Shown in pieces: positions 46,693 through 55,457 of a stretch of DNA of 64,000 nucleotides (the first letter of the stretch is position 1; each line of letters starts with the position of its first letter). Origin of the DNA: Novipirellula galeiformis (lineage in GTDB: Bacteria > Planctomycetota > Planctomycetia > Pirellulales > Pirellulaceae); NCBI RefSeq assembly GCF_007860095.1, contig NZ_SJPT01000008.1, positions 109,461 through 173,460 on the forward strand, read 5' to 3'. Both the position numbers and the translations under genes were made by a program. The notes under the pieces were generated by a model. The model ran no database searches. It was not told the DNA's origin and saw nothing but the letters and a program-made list of their open reading frames with translations.

Positions 46693-49185
46693 TTAGATCT
46701 CCGTCAAGGAGGCAAGTTGGTTGCTGAGTTCGTTCAAGTTTCTGGCGGCCTGTTCGATCTGTTGCACCGCATCGAGACTTTGTTTCGAAACGGTATCGAT
46801 GTCTCGGATGCCTTCGTTGAGTTGTCGCACTCCGGCGGCCTGTTGATTGGCGGATGCGGAGATCTGGGTTGCCATTTGGGTCGAATGCGCGAGTGTTTGG
46901 GCTAGCGTGTTGATCACCTCTCCCGCCTTGGCGGTCACATCGCTGGCCTGGCTGACGGTATGAGTTCCCTGTTCGGTCGACAGAACGGCTGCGTTGGTCG
47001 CGGTTTGGATTTCGTTCAAGATCGATCGCACTTGGGCCGTGGCGCGTTTGGATTGTTCGGCCAGTGATTTGACTTCCGCGGCGACCACGGCAAAGCCCTT
47101 GCCATGTTCGCCCGCCCGCGAGGCTTCGACCGCAGCGTTGAGGGCGAGGATGTTGGTTTGTTCGGCGATGTCGCTGACCGTGGCCGTGATTTCGCCAATC
47201 GCTTGGGCACGCTCCGCGAGCGAGAGCATGTTGTCGGCGATCGACTCGACTTGTCGCTTGACCTCTTCCATCGATGCCACGGAACCTTCGATCGCCAAGC
47301 GTCCTTCATTACCGATTTCGTCGGTGTGGCGGGCGGCTTGTGCGACTTCGTCGGCACGCTGGGCGGCTTGCGCCGCGGTTTGGGCGATCTCTTCGGCTGT
47401 CGCGACAACCTCCGATACCGTTGCGGCTTGCTCCTGAGCCCCTGTGGATTGTTGGCTTGTGGTGATCAGAATTTGTTGGCTGGCAGAAGCCAGACGCTGC
47501 ACCGCGCTACGAATGGCATCAAACAATTTCGCCCGTTCCTGTTCGTTGCGTTTGCGATCGGCAATGTCCTGCAGCGTGGCGATGTAAATCTCTTCGCCTG
47601 CGTAGCTCATCACCACCACTCGCAACAATAATGGCAGTTCGGATCCATTGTGATGACGTCCCGTTATCTCCGATCCCGATCCGAGCCGACGGACTTCTCC
47701 GGGGGCGAGGTTGTGCGAGGGGTGTGGCGACGCATCGGTGCATAGCACGCGACTCAGTCGAGAAGCGCTCTGGCCAATGAGTTGAACTTCGTCGTAGTCA
47801 AACATTTCAAGGGTCGCATGGTTGCACGATAAAATGGTGCCTTCGCAGTTCATCGAGATGATCGCATCGGCGGTGGAGTCGATCGTCGCTTGCGTACGTG
47901 CTTTTTGATTCTTGGCCTCGGCAATGTGGCTGCGCAAGGCTTGCGTCATTGCCCGAAAGGAAGCGTTCAGTTGGTTGACTTCGCCGACGCCGTGGATCTC
48001 GGGCAATTCCTGGTCGAGGTGGCCGCCTGCGATCGCGTCGGCCGTTTGGCTGAGTTGGGCAAGCGGAGCGGCCAAGCGTCCGGCGAAGAAGTAGCCGGTG
48101 ATAAAAACTCCGGCCAAGACGAAAAAACCTGTCATCAGAAAGCGATTCCGCAAGTCGGTCACGCTTTGCAACGCGGACGCTCCGTGTTCGCTGGCGGTCA
48201 CTCCCCAGAAACGTGACGTGTCACTGGGGTCGTAGTAGATGCGTTTGAAGGTGCCGAGCATCGATTGCCCGTCGGGACGATCCGAGCCTGAGATGAAGAT
48301 GGCCGAAATGTGCTCCTGGAGTGGTCTTGTCGTTTCCTTAGGGTGCAGTAGTTTTTCAGCACGAACGGGATGCAGTGTATCAAAGCGATCCGCGCTCATC
48401 GCGGTCGCGTCACTGTTGCGACTGCAGTATAGAAACTGCATCGTTTCATCGATGATTTCAATCACCTGATTCGGATTTGCGTTGTCGATCGCACTCGTGG
48501 TGGCCGCTTTAGAGAACAATCGATCGCCATCGAGGGAGATCACAAACATGCCCTGAAACGTTTCGGGTCGGCCATCGCCGGACTTCGCATGCACGGGGGT
48601 GCAGACATGGAGTATCAAGTTGTCTTGGAGATTCGTTCGGAGCGGCGAAATGTAAACACTGGCATTCGTGAGTTCGCGTGTCTTTAGAAAGTGCCGTTCG
48701 TGGGTGACCGCAGCAATGTTGTTGGTTTCCAGTACATAGTCGCCGTTTTGAACAGCCACCCGCATCACGCCGCGTCCTGTGGGATCGTAAAAGACGCATT
48801 CAATTCGATCGTCATCCCCACGCAGTTCCGTGGTCACAATCTGGGCCAACCGTTCGATCCAAATTTGGGTGGTCGAACCGGTTTCGAGCGGGTCTTGGCC
48901 CGGATTTTGTTCGTTGTTCCAGCAACGAATGATGCCAGGAATTGGCGGATAGCTTGGGATCGCTAGGGTGTCGGCTCGGGCGCGGTCGAGTTCGCTTTCG
49001 AGATTGCTGGCGACTTCGTTGGTTTGGGCGACCATCTTTTCGAGCGTCATATCGGTCACGATTTGTCGGCCCTTCCAAAACGCGAATGTGCCCATCAGCC
49101 ACAGGGCAAGCAGCATCACGATTCCAAGTAGAATCGAGATTTGCCAGCGCAAGGAAAGCTGTTGAGGGTGATCCGCCAAACGCAT
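46693..49185 (-). CDS. Methyl-accepting chemotaxis protein with PAS domain (WspA-like position)
   Basis: 830 residues. TM1 about 14-36 ([16 protein letters not shown]), a long extracytoplasmic sensor (about 40-340), TM2 ([16 protein letters not shown]), HAMP ([19 protein letters not shown]), a PAS domain ([22 protein letters not shown], split for length), and a coiled-coil MCP signalling region with the conserved hairpin tip [21 protein letters not shown]. The sensor has the size of a double-Cache-type domain, larger than the four-helix sensor of Pseudomonas WspA. Sits 32 bases after the second cheW. The membrane-bound input of this operon; ligand unknown. Confidence 0.93.
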   Translation of the reverse strand: MRLADHPQQLSLRWQISILLGIVMLLALWLMGTFAFWKGRQIVTDMTLEKMVAQTNEVASNLESELDRARADTLAIPSYPPIPGIIRCWNNEQNPGQDPLETGSTTQIWIERLAQIVTTELRGDDDRIECVFYDPTGRGVMRVAVQNGDYVLETNNIAAVTHERHFLKTRELTNASVYISPLRTNLQDNLILHVCTPVHAKSGDGRPETFQGMFVISLDGDRLFSKAATTSAIDNANPNQVIEIIDETMQFLYCSRNSDATAMSADRFDTLHPVRAEKLLHPKETTRPLQEHISAIFISGSDRPDGQSMLGTFKRIYYDPSDTSRFWGVTASEHGASALQSVTDLRNRFLMTGFFVLAGVFITGYFFAGRLAAPLAQLSQTADAIAGGHLDQELPEIHGVGEVNQLNASFRAMTQALRSHIAEAKNQKARTQATIDSTADAIISMNCEGTILSCNHATLEMFDYDEVQLIGQSASRLSRVLCTDASPHPSHNLAPGEVRRLGSGSEITGRHHNGSELPLLLRVVVMSYAGEEIYIATLQDIADRKRNEQERAKLFDAIRSAVQRLASASQQILITTSQQSTGAQEQAATVSEVVATAEEIAQTAAQAAQRADEVAQAARHTDEIGNEGRLAIEGSVASMEEVKRQVESIADNMLSLAERAQAIGEITATVSDIAEQTNILALNAAVEASRAGEHGKGFAVVAAEVKSLAEQSKRATAQVRSILNEIQTATNAAVLSTEQGTHTVSQASDVTAKAGEVINTLAQTLAHSTQMATQISASANQQAAGVRQLNEGIRDIDTVSKQSLDAVQQIEQAARNLNELSNQLASLTEI

Positions 49186-49217
49186 GCCAAAACCTCACTA
49201 ATTGCCATTAAATCGAT

Positions 49218-49850
49218 TCACTCACTTTGGTCTACATTCAGCTCGTCGCAGCGCAGCAACGCTTCGCCCGAGAAGACAAGCACCCCGTCTTTGGTGCAAC
49301 CGAGCATCAAGTCTCGATGACTTCCCGTCACGCCCACCGGGTCGAGTAGTTCGTCGCGACGTAATATCGTCAGATGCTCCATTCCGCTGATGACCATTGC
49401 AAATTCAGGCCGCTCTTGGCCGAGTACCAAGACTTGTGTCGGTTGCTCGGACGCGTTGGAGTGATCGGCGTCCGGCGGGATCTTGAGCAACTTTCCTAGA
49501 TCGATGATCGCGGTGACCTCGCCACGCAGATTGGTCACCCCGACAAAATGAGGCGGTGTCTGAGGGATCGGAGTGGTGGCGCTAAGGTAGGTCAATTCAA
49601 GCACATATTCCGACGCGATGGCGAATTCTTCTCGGCCAAGCCGAAATCGAACGACCTCCATCACTTGCCGGTTGTCGAGCGCTTGGGCAGGCACGCATGC
49701 GAGTTGACGGGCTCGCTCTTGGAGCACCTGTTGGGATTGTTCGGGCGTAAGTTGCTCGGCATCCAATAACGATCGACGCCCCTTCTCTAGCCGCTGTTTC
49801 GCATCGGCCCAGTCGAACAGGGGAGGGTTGTGGTTGGGGGGAGCAATCAT
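49218..49850 (-). CDS. cheW: CheW-like coupling protein with N-terminal extension (WspD-like)
   Basis: 210 residues from ATG 49850, which overlaps the cheR stop by four bases (ATGA). A helical N-terminal extension (about 10-60; LTPEQSQQVLQERARQLA) precedes the CheW SH3-like domain (VVRFRLGREEFAIASEYVLEL, HFVGVTNLRGEVTAIIDLGKLL). The extension and the place just after cheR match WspD, one of two CheW proteins in Wsp systems that couple receptor to CheA. Confidence 0.92.
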   Translation of the reverse strand: MIAPPNHNPPLFDWADAKQRLEKGRRSLLDAEQLTPEQSQQVLQERARQLACVPAQALDNRQVMEVVRFRLGREEFAIASEYVLELTYLSATTPIPQTPPHFVGVTNLRGEVTAIIDLGKLLKIPPDADHSNASEQPTQVLVLGQERPEFAMVISGMEHLTILRRDELLDPVGVTGSHRDLMLGCTKDGVLVFSGEALLRCDELNVDQSE

Positions 49851-51412
49851 GGTGACTTCGCCAATAAATCGCAAATTTTCTTCATTTCGGATTCGGCAGC
49901 GGCTGCCGTGGCTGCGGCAGTGTCCCGTTTTGAATAGGGAATTAATGCGTGGGGATCTTGTTGAGTGCAGCCTTTGAACGCGTTTTCAAAATGACGGTAA
50001 GCGATCTTCCATTGTCCCCGTCGCAGTTGGATCGAGCCAGACAAAAATTGGACCATGACCGCACTTCGGTCTAAAAACAACGCTCGTCCAATCGCTCGAA
50101 GTGCCTCATCCAATTGATTTCGATCCAACAGTAAGCTGGCGTGCAGGTAGTGCAGTTCCGTTGCCAAGGGGTGTCGCGCCACGGCATCGGCACAGGATTC
50201 AATCGCCGCTTCCGTGCTGATCCGCGCTTGGCTGCGAACGTGGATCGCACAGGCATCGGCATGTTGCAAATGACCTTCGGTCATGCGAATCGCTAAGTCG
50301 TAGTTGCCGGACGCGAGTGCCTCGCGTGCCGCCGTTATCGTGCGGGAGGGGGGACGCGTGTGAGACGGCGGAGCGTGGTCTTGGGTAACGTGGTCTTGGG
50401 CAGCTTGATCTTGGGTAGCGTCGCCGGGCAACGTCGCTCGCGAGCCGCGAACGGCGTCCGCGGGGCTTGTCGGCTTGCGGGCGTCCTCGGATGTGTGAGG
50501 GTCGCGGGGCGTGTGGGTGTCGCGTGGGGTAGGGTGGGGTGGGGATTCAAACGCCGAGTGCGGTTGCGTTTCGTCGTTGGCGAACGCCAGGTGGCGTTGG
50601 TAGAACGTTCCATACTCCGTCGTGATCGTGTCCACGTTCGCTTGCGGGGTCAGTGGCGGATCGCCCGACGCCGTGATTAGCCAACCTCCTGGGGCGAGAC
50701 TCTCGTACAAACGCGGAGCGATCGCATCGATCGTTCCGCGGTCAAAGTAAATTAGAACGTTGCGGCACAGTATCAAATCAAAGTTGTCGATGCCGGCTTG
50801 GCGATCGGGATAAGTGTTGGAGGCAAGATTCCGAAGTTGAAAGTGGACACGCCGTCTCAGCCGCTCGCTCAACTCGTAACGCTTTTGATGGTGGGGCAAA
50901 TGGATCTCGGTGAAATGGTTTTGCACCATCGCCATCGCGCCTCCACGAAACGACCACTCTCGGTAGCTCGCTCGACGCGCTTGAGCAATCGAATGAGGCG
51001 AAATGTCGGTGCCTAGCAAATCCACAGGCTGGGACATCTGGTCACAGAGGATCGCCAATGAATACGCTTCTTCGCCCGATGCACAGGCGGCGGACCATGC
51101 GCGCAATGGGAGCGACGCTCCGCGACGTGCACGCCATCCCGGGATCACTTGGCGGCGGATAAATTCAAAGTGTTTGGGTTCGCGAAAGAAATAGGTTTCC
51201 CCGATCGTGATCTCGTTGACGAGTTGGTTGTAGACGTCGGGGTCCTCGTCGATCGCAGAGACAAAGTCATCCGGATTGTCGAGGTCCAACCGCCGCATCA
51301 ATTGAGTGAGCGTACGCTCGATTGAGAGCAGTTGATCGCTGCGATAGAAAAGGCCGGTGCGTTGCTGGATCGCGATCAGTAACCGGTTTCGTTCGCTTTC
51401 GTTCACCACCAC
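49847..51412 (-). CDS. cheR: CheR methyltransferase with C-terminal TPR-like region (WspC-like)
   Basis: 521 residues. CheR N domain, then NEITIGETYFFREPKHFEF and SAM site SAACASGEEAYSLA (about 107-120), FDLILCRNVLIYFD. A low-complexity linker (about 285-345; HPTPRDTHTPRDPHTSED, then QDQAAQDHVTQDHA) leads to helical repeats (AREALASGNYDLAIRM, ATELHYLHASLLLDRNQLDEALR in part) of TPR type. CheR fused to TPRs is characteristic of WspC. Methylates receptor glutamates. Follows the first cheW by seven bases and overlaps the second. Confidence 0.94.
   Translation of the reverse strand: MVVNESERNRLLIAIQQRTGLFYRSDQLLSIERTLTQLMRRLDLDNPDDFVSAIDEDPDVYNQLVNEITIGETYFFREPKHFEFIRRQVIPGWRARRGASLPLRAWSAACASGEEAYSLAILCDQMSQPVDLLGTDISPHSIAQARRASYREWSFRGGAMAMVQNHFTEIHLPHHQKRYELSERLRRRVHFQLRNLASNTYPDRQAGIDNFDLILCRNVLIYFDRGTIDAIAPRLYESLAPGGWLITASGDPPLTPQANVDTITTEYGTFYQRHLAFANDETQPHSAFESPPHPTPRDTHTPRDPHTSEDARKPTSPADAVRGSRATLPGDATQDQAAQDHVTQDHAPPSHTRPPSRTITAAREALASGNYDLAIRMTEGHLQHADACAIHVRSQARISTEAAIESCADAVARHPLATELHYLHASLLLDRNQLDEALRAIGRALFLDRSAVMVQFLSGSIQLRRGQWKIAYRHFENAFKGCTQQDPHALIPYSKRDTAAATAAAAESEMKKICDLLAKSP
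50375..50419. repeat. Three 15-base tandem repeats in the CheR linker
   Basis: GTGGTCTTGGGTAAC, GTGGTCTTGGGCAGC, TTGATCTTGGGTAGC; in frame on the minus strand, encoding related five-residue units ending QD-type. Confidence 0.85.
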
Positions 51413-51418
51413 GCTCCA

Positions 51419-51994
51419 TCACAAGTTGAGCGCAGGGGTGAGTTGCGTTGCGGTGGTAGAGGTCGCGATGGCTAAGATCTCTTTCATGGCATCCCCACGG
51501 AACCACTGGGACGGTGCGAGCACCTGGACGACGCCCAAATGGGTCTTGGCCACCGTGCGGACGAGACGCGGCGCTGTATCGGTAAGTTGTGGCGGCGCCT
51601 CTGAGTGTGGCGGTTTTGTGAGCGGCGGTGGTGTTGTGAGCGGCGCTGAGCCAGCGAGGTGCTCCCCACCTTGGTGGCCGTATTCGGATGCGTTGTCTTG
51701 CTCGATTGACAACAAATCGATCGCTTGATCAACGTGCAATGCCATCTCGCAGGCCCCCGCATCGACGACAATCAAGTGATCGCTGTGTCGAAGGGAGGAG
51801 GCTCCGAGCCCCAGCAATTGCTGGGTGTCCAGTACGGTCAAAATGCGGCCACGTAGGTTCACCAGTCCCATGACCACGTCGGGAGCCTGTGGCACGGGAG
51901 CGAGGGCGACCGCACGGAGCACCCCGCGGACGCATTGGGCGTCGACACCAAAATGACGTCCACCACATTCAAAGACAAGAATTTCAATTTCCAT
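51419..51994 (-). CDS. cheW: CheW-like coupling protein (WspB-like)
   Basis: 191 residues from ATG 51994 (MEIEILVFECGGRHFGVDAQCV), the normal CheW start; a longer in-frame start at 52093 is unlikely. Single CheW domain (DVVMGLVNLRGRILTVLDTQQLLGL, split in family terms as V-G-NLRG-I-V-D) with a Gly/Thr/Pro-rich insert (about 120-150) before a last strand HLGVVQVLAPSQWF. First gene of the chemosensory operon. Promoter presumably in the 200-base gap shared with the divergent receiver gene. Confidence 0.92.
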   Translation of the reverse strand: MEIEILVFECGGRHFGVDAQCVRGVLRAVALAPVPQAPDVVMGLVNLRGRILTVLDTQQLLGLGASSLRHSDHLIVVDAGACEMALHVDQAIDLLSIEQDNASEYGHQGGEHLAGSAPLTTPPPLTKPPHSEAPPQLTDTAPRLVRTVAKTHLGVVQVLAPSQWFRGDAMKEILAIATSTTATQLTPALNL

Positions 51995-52197
51995 CGCTGT
52001 CGACTTATAATAAAAACGACCCAGCGCTGAGCAAGTTGATGCGATCGACAAGTTGGTGCGATCGTACGCCACTTGATCAAAAAGTGCCCGCACACCCCAT
52101 TCTATACCCCGGCGTGCTTGCTTGCGCTGATAGAATTTCAGCTAGCGATGTGAAATGACGTGGTGCACGGTTCGAATCACACCCATGGGCGACTGCT

Positions 52198-52620
52198 ATG
52201 AAAGTCTTGATTGCAGATGACGATCCCGTTTCTCGGCGGTTGTTGCAGAGCTATCTGGAGAAATGGGAGTACGACGTCACGATCGCCATGGATGGAAGCG
52301 AAGCGTGGCAATTTTTTCAGCATGATGACTTTTCGCTCGTCATCTGTGATTGGATGATGCCGGGGATGGATGGCCCCGATTTGATCCGGCGGATTCGTGC
52401 CTCCAGCCCCCATGGTTACGTTTACACGCTGTTGTTGACGGCGAAAACAAAGAAGTGTGACTTGGTCGAAGGGATGGAGTCCGGCGCCGATGATTTCATT
52501 AGCAAACCCTTCAACCATGATGAATTGCATGTGCGGCTACGGGCGGGCGAGCGGATCATCAAACTGGAAAGGTCGTTACGCGAAACTCAAGAAGCGTTGA
52601 GGAAGTCGCAAGGTGAGTGA
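52198..52620 (+). CDS. Stand-alone receiver (CheY-like) response regulator
   Basis: 140 residues. Receiver domain with acidic pocket D8/D9, phospho-acceptor D51 (LVICDWMMPGMDGPD), T81 and K103 (FISKPFNHDEL). After the domain there is only a coiled-coil helix (about 112-140; RIIKLERSLRETQEAL), the kind of linker that in PleD/WspR- or RsbU-like regulators leads to an output domain, but here the protein stops. It is divergent from the cheW-first operon and overlaps the next gene by eight bases, so it is a likely phosphorylation target of the CheA kinase (inference). Confidence 0.93.
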   Translation: MKVLIADDDPVSRRLLQSYLEKWEYDVTIAMDGSEAWQFFQHDDFSLVICDWMMPGMDGPDLIRRIRASSPHGYVYTLLLTAKTKKCDLVEGMESGADDFISKPFNHDELHVRLRAGERIIKLERSLRETQEALRKSQGE

Positions 52621-54028
52621 TTTGTTGTCAACCGAACTTCGTGATCCACGCGGCAAGGCGCTGCGGATGAATCTGGATCCCCAGCGTTACGGTGCGTTCG
52701 CCGAGATCGGTGCCGGACAAGAGGTGGTGCGGTGGTTCTTTCGTGTCGGGGGCGCTGCGGGAACGATCGCCAAAAGCATCTCGGCATATGACATGTCGGT
52801 CAGTGATAGTATCTACGGCGCCTGTGAACGTTACGTTTGTCGCCCGCGTCTGCAAAGCATGCTGGATTGCGAATATCAATTGTTGCTCGATCAACTTGGC
52901 CCCACGCGAGGCGAGGATACCGCCTTCTTTGCCTTCGCGGACACCGTCTCGGCTCGCAACTTTAAGGGCACCAATGAATGCCATGGTTGGATGGGAATCA
53001 AGCTGCAAACGGTCCCTCGGGAACAACCCAGCCAAGTGATCATCCACGTGCGGATGCTCGATGGCGAGAATTCACAACAGCAAGAAGCGCTCGGGATGGT
53101 GGGCGTCAACTTGGTCTACGCCGCCTGCTTTCTCAAACACGATCCTGATCAATTTATTCAATCGTTGTTAGATGGTTTGAGTGTGGACCGGATTGAAATC
53201 GACATGATCGAGTTTTCGGGAGTCGCGTTTCGTCAAGTCGACAATCGCATCATGAGTATGAAATTGGTGCAGCTCGATCTGAGCAACGCAGCGATGTTCG
53301 CGGCCGATGGCACAGTGTTGCAACCCTCGGAAGTCCTTTACAAGAAACCGATTCTCGTCGAACGCGGCAGCTTTCGTCCGGTCACCCATGTCAATATGGA
53401 CATGCTCCGTTGTGCCCATGAGCAATTTGCCGCCGAGCTCGGAGCGGATGCGGGCGAGATTGTGCAGTTGACCGAAATCACTCTGAAAAGTTTGTTAACT
53501 AATGGTGAAGCGGATTATGCCGATTTCCTCGCACGCATCGAGTTGCTTGCGTCCGAAGGGATGATGGTGATGATTTCGGATTACTTTGAATATTATCGCT
53601 TGGCGGCCTATCTGGCTCGCTACAGCCGAAATCGGATCGGCATTACAATGGGAGCGGCAAGCTTGCGTGAGCTGTTCAACGAAAAGTACTACACCGAGCT
53701 TCAAGGCGGAGTGTTGGAGTCGTTTGGGCGATTGTTCAAGAGCGAGTTGAAGCTCTATATCTATCCCCATCTGGATCCAGAAACGGGGGATTTTACGGCG
53801 GTTCAAAATCTGGAAGTCGCGCCCAATCTTCGCAAGCTTTACGAGTACCTCGTCGAACGAGGCTGTATCGACCAACTGAGCACCTTCAACGATGCCTACC
53901 TATCGATCTTCTCACGCGACGTCTTGAAGAACATCAAAGATGGCGATGCACGCTGGGAAACGATGGTCTCGCCGCATGTCGCGGCGATCATCAAAGAGCG
54001 AGGGTTCTTTGGTTACCAAGGGGAATGA
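52613..54028 (+). CDS. Conserved protein of unknown function coupled to the receiver gene
   Basis: 471 residues from GTG 52613, overlapping the receiver gene stop by eight bases. The family is not named here. Soluble, no TM or signal. Motifs worth searching: LRMNLDPQRYGAFAEIGAGQ, VRWFFRVGGAAGTIAKSISAYDMSVSD, CRPRLQSMLDCEYQLL (each long stretch quoted in part), NECHGWMGIKL, LGMVGVNLVYAA, EIVQLTEITL, MVMISDYFEYYRLAAYLARYS. I recall similar proteins, with unrelated default names, in several phyla, but cannot verify it. Its tight link to a receiver beside a Wsp-like operon suggests the downstream effector. Confidence 0.85.
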   Translation: MSDLLSTELRDPRGKALRMNLDPQRYGAFAEIGAGQEVVRWFFRVGGAAGTIAKSISAYDMSVSDSIYGACERYVCRPRLQSMLDCEYQLLLDQLGPTRGEDTAFFAFADTVSARNFKGTNECHGWMGIKLQTVPREQPSQVIIHVRMLDGENSQQQEALGMVGVNLVYAACFLKHDPDQFIQSLLDGLSVDRIEIDMIEFSGVAFRQVDNRIMSMKLVQLDLSNAAMFAADGTVLQPSEVLYKKPILVERGSFRPVTHVNMDMLRCAHEQFAAELGADAGEIVQLTEITLKSLLTNGEADYADFLARIELLASEGMMVMISDYFEYYRLAAYLARYSRNRIGITMGAASLRELFNEKYYTELQGGVLESFGRLFKSELKLYIYPHLDPETGDFTAVQNLEVAPNLRKLYEYLVERGCIDQLSTFNDAYLSIFSRDVLKNIKDGDARWETMVSPHVAAIIKERGFFGYQGE

Positions 54029-54147
54029 CCCGGGATCATTGCCCGCCGCTCTAACGGGGTGAGTGAGGCAAATCGCGGCTGATGGCGTTGGCGGCCCAGT
54101 TCGTTGGCGGTCTAGTTCATTTGCGGCCCAGTTCATTTCGATGTGAA

Positions 54148-55002
54148 TCAAATCGGGGCGGCTTGCTCGTGGATTCGCGCCGCGATCGCGCGGGCCACCA
54201 ACGCATCGGGGCCGAGATAAGACGACAATCGAATTTCGGCGTCGGGGAATTGCCTTTGCACGGTGGTGACCGTTTTTTGGATGGCTTGAAACAAACGGCC
54301 ATCAAACAGCAGATGAGGGTGTACGAGGATTTGGCCACCCCGTTGGGCGAGTTGCTCGAGCGTTTCCTGCAGACCTGGTTTCGCCATCGCATAGAATGCG
54401 GTCGACCGGTGGGGGAGGCCAAGTCGATACGAAACCAATTCACTCAGCACACGCATGTCCGCTTGCGCACAGGGATCGTAGCTGCCACGCCCGACCATTA
54501 GCAGCGAGATTTCGTGATCGGGGTTGGTGAACCCCGAGCGGGTTTGTCGGAGCAGCCCGCAAACCAATTCCACGATCGCCATGTGCCGAGAAATGGGGCG
54601 GGTGTGAACGTAGGCGATGTGTGGCGTTTTCGCGTGGCACGTTTTTACCAAATCAGGGATGTCCTGCTTGGCGTGTCCGGCGGCAAATAGCAGCAGTGGA
54701 GCGACGCGGATTTCCGAAACGCCCTGCTCGACCAAGCATCGCCAAGCGTCCTGGATCGTGGGCGATTGGAACTCCAGCAAGCAGGGCTGGATTTGCATCG
54801 AGGGGATTTCATCGCTCAGTTTGTCGGACAACTGAAAGAATTGCTTGGTTCCTTCCTCGTCGCGAGTCCCATGCCCGACCAACAAGACGCCAACTTGCTT
54901 GACGTCTTGCGCCGCTTGTTTGGTCTTCACGGCTTGCTTGGGCTTCACGGCTTGCCGGGACTTCACGGCTTGCTTGGACTTCACGATGGGTGCATCGCTC
55001 AC
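54148..55002 (-). CDS. cbiX: Sirohydrochlorin chelatase/CbiX-like protein with lysine-rich repeats
   Basis: 284 residues from GTG 55002, directly after the TAG of the upstream gene. Two CbiX/CbiK-like halves: first with VGHGTRDEEG and FAAGHAKQDIP (candidate metal-binding His), second with VGRGSYDP lacking the first His and ILVHPHLLFDG. Long-form chelatases insert Co or Fe into sirohydrochlorin for cobalamin or sirohaem. The N-terminal 30 residues are basic six-residue repeats (KQAVKS, RQAVKP, KQAVKT) produced by an 18-base tandem duplication. Coupled to the HMA-like gene. Confidence 0.87.
   Translation of the reverse strand: MSDAPIVKSKQAVKSRQAVKPKQAVKTKQAAQDVKQVGVLLVGHGTRDEEGTKQFFQLSDKLSDEIPSMQIQPCLLEFQSPTIQDAWRCLVEQGVSEIRVAPLLLFAAGHAKQDIPDLVKTCHAKTPHIAYVHTRPISRHMAIVELVCGLLRQTRSGFTNPDHEISLLMVGRGSYDPCAQADMRVLSELVSYRLGLPHRSTAFYAMAKPGLQETLEQLAQRGGQILVHPHLLFDGRLFQAIQKTVTTVQRQFPDAEIRLSSYLGPDALVARAIAARIHEQAAPI
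54925..54984. repeat. Three and a part 18-base tandem repeats at the CbiX N-terminus
   Basis: Units CTTCACGGCTTGCTTGGG (54925-54942), CTTCACGGCTTGCCGGGA (54943-54960), CTTCACGGCTTGCTTGGA (54961-54978), then a partial unit. In frame in the chelatase gene. Confidence 0.95.
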
Positions 55003-55383
55003 CTAGTGTACGACGTCCGATTTTGCGAAGCCTTCTTTTTCCAGATCGCTAAGCGCTTGGCGGACGTTGAAGCCTGATTGGTAATGCACAACGACTTGTC
55101 GATTGTCGATGATGCCTGCTTCTTTCTGCTCCGCCAATTCAACGGTTTCGACAGCCTCGCTGTTCTCCAACAGCTCCTTGACTCGTGGGTAGCAAGACAC
55201 GGAGCAGTGCATATCGGGAACGGCAATCGTGAGCGTTCCGGCATCGCGGGTCACTTCGCTGGCTACGGTCGTGGTCGAGGGCGACGCGGAGTCGGCTTGG
55301 GAAGACTCACTCGGCATTTTGGCAACGGCCACCATGATAATGACGGAGGCGAGGGCTGCGATCGCATAGGCAATTCCACGCAT
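55003..55383 (-). CDS. Membrane-anchored heavy-metal-associated (HMA-like) protein
   Basis: 126 residues from ATG 55383; the longer frame to 55461 has no support. An N-terminal hydrophobic segment (AYAIAALASVIIMVAVA) anchors or exports it. A Ser/Thr-rich linker leads to an HMA-type ferredoxin-like fold with MHCSVSCYPRVKE, a C-x3-C in place of the usual CxxC, and a VVVHYQSGFNVRQAL second half. Presumably binds a soft metal ion outside the membrane. Its TAG stop is immediately followed by the GTG of the CbiX-like chelatase gene, so metal delivery to, or control of, tetrapyrrole metallation is suggested. Confidence 0.78.
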   Translation of the reverse strand: MRGIAYAIAALASVIIMVAVAKMPSESSQADSASPSTTTVASEVTRDAGTLTIAVPDMHCSVSCYPRVKELLENSEAVETVELAEQKEAGIIDNRQVVVHYQSGFNVRQALSDLEKEGFAKSDVVH

Positions 55384-55457
55384 GAAGATTTCTCTTGATT
55401 TAATGAGGAAGGAAACGGGATGAATGGACTGTAGCGTGCTCGCTGCACGCGGCAAGA

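Noticed and set aside
52094-52197. Possible tRNA because of GGTTCGAATC near 52166
   Set aside because: The flanking bases do not pair as a T-stem and no other arms or a discriminator end can be drawn.
52198-54028. Frameshifted single gene joining receiver and the 471-residue protein
   Set aside because: The second frame has its own GTG start and a coherent N-terminus, and the receiver ends naturally in a coiled coil.
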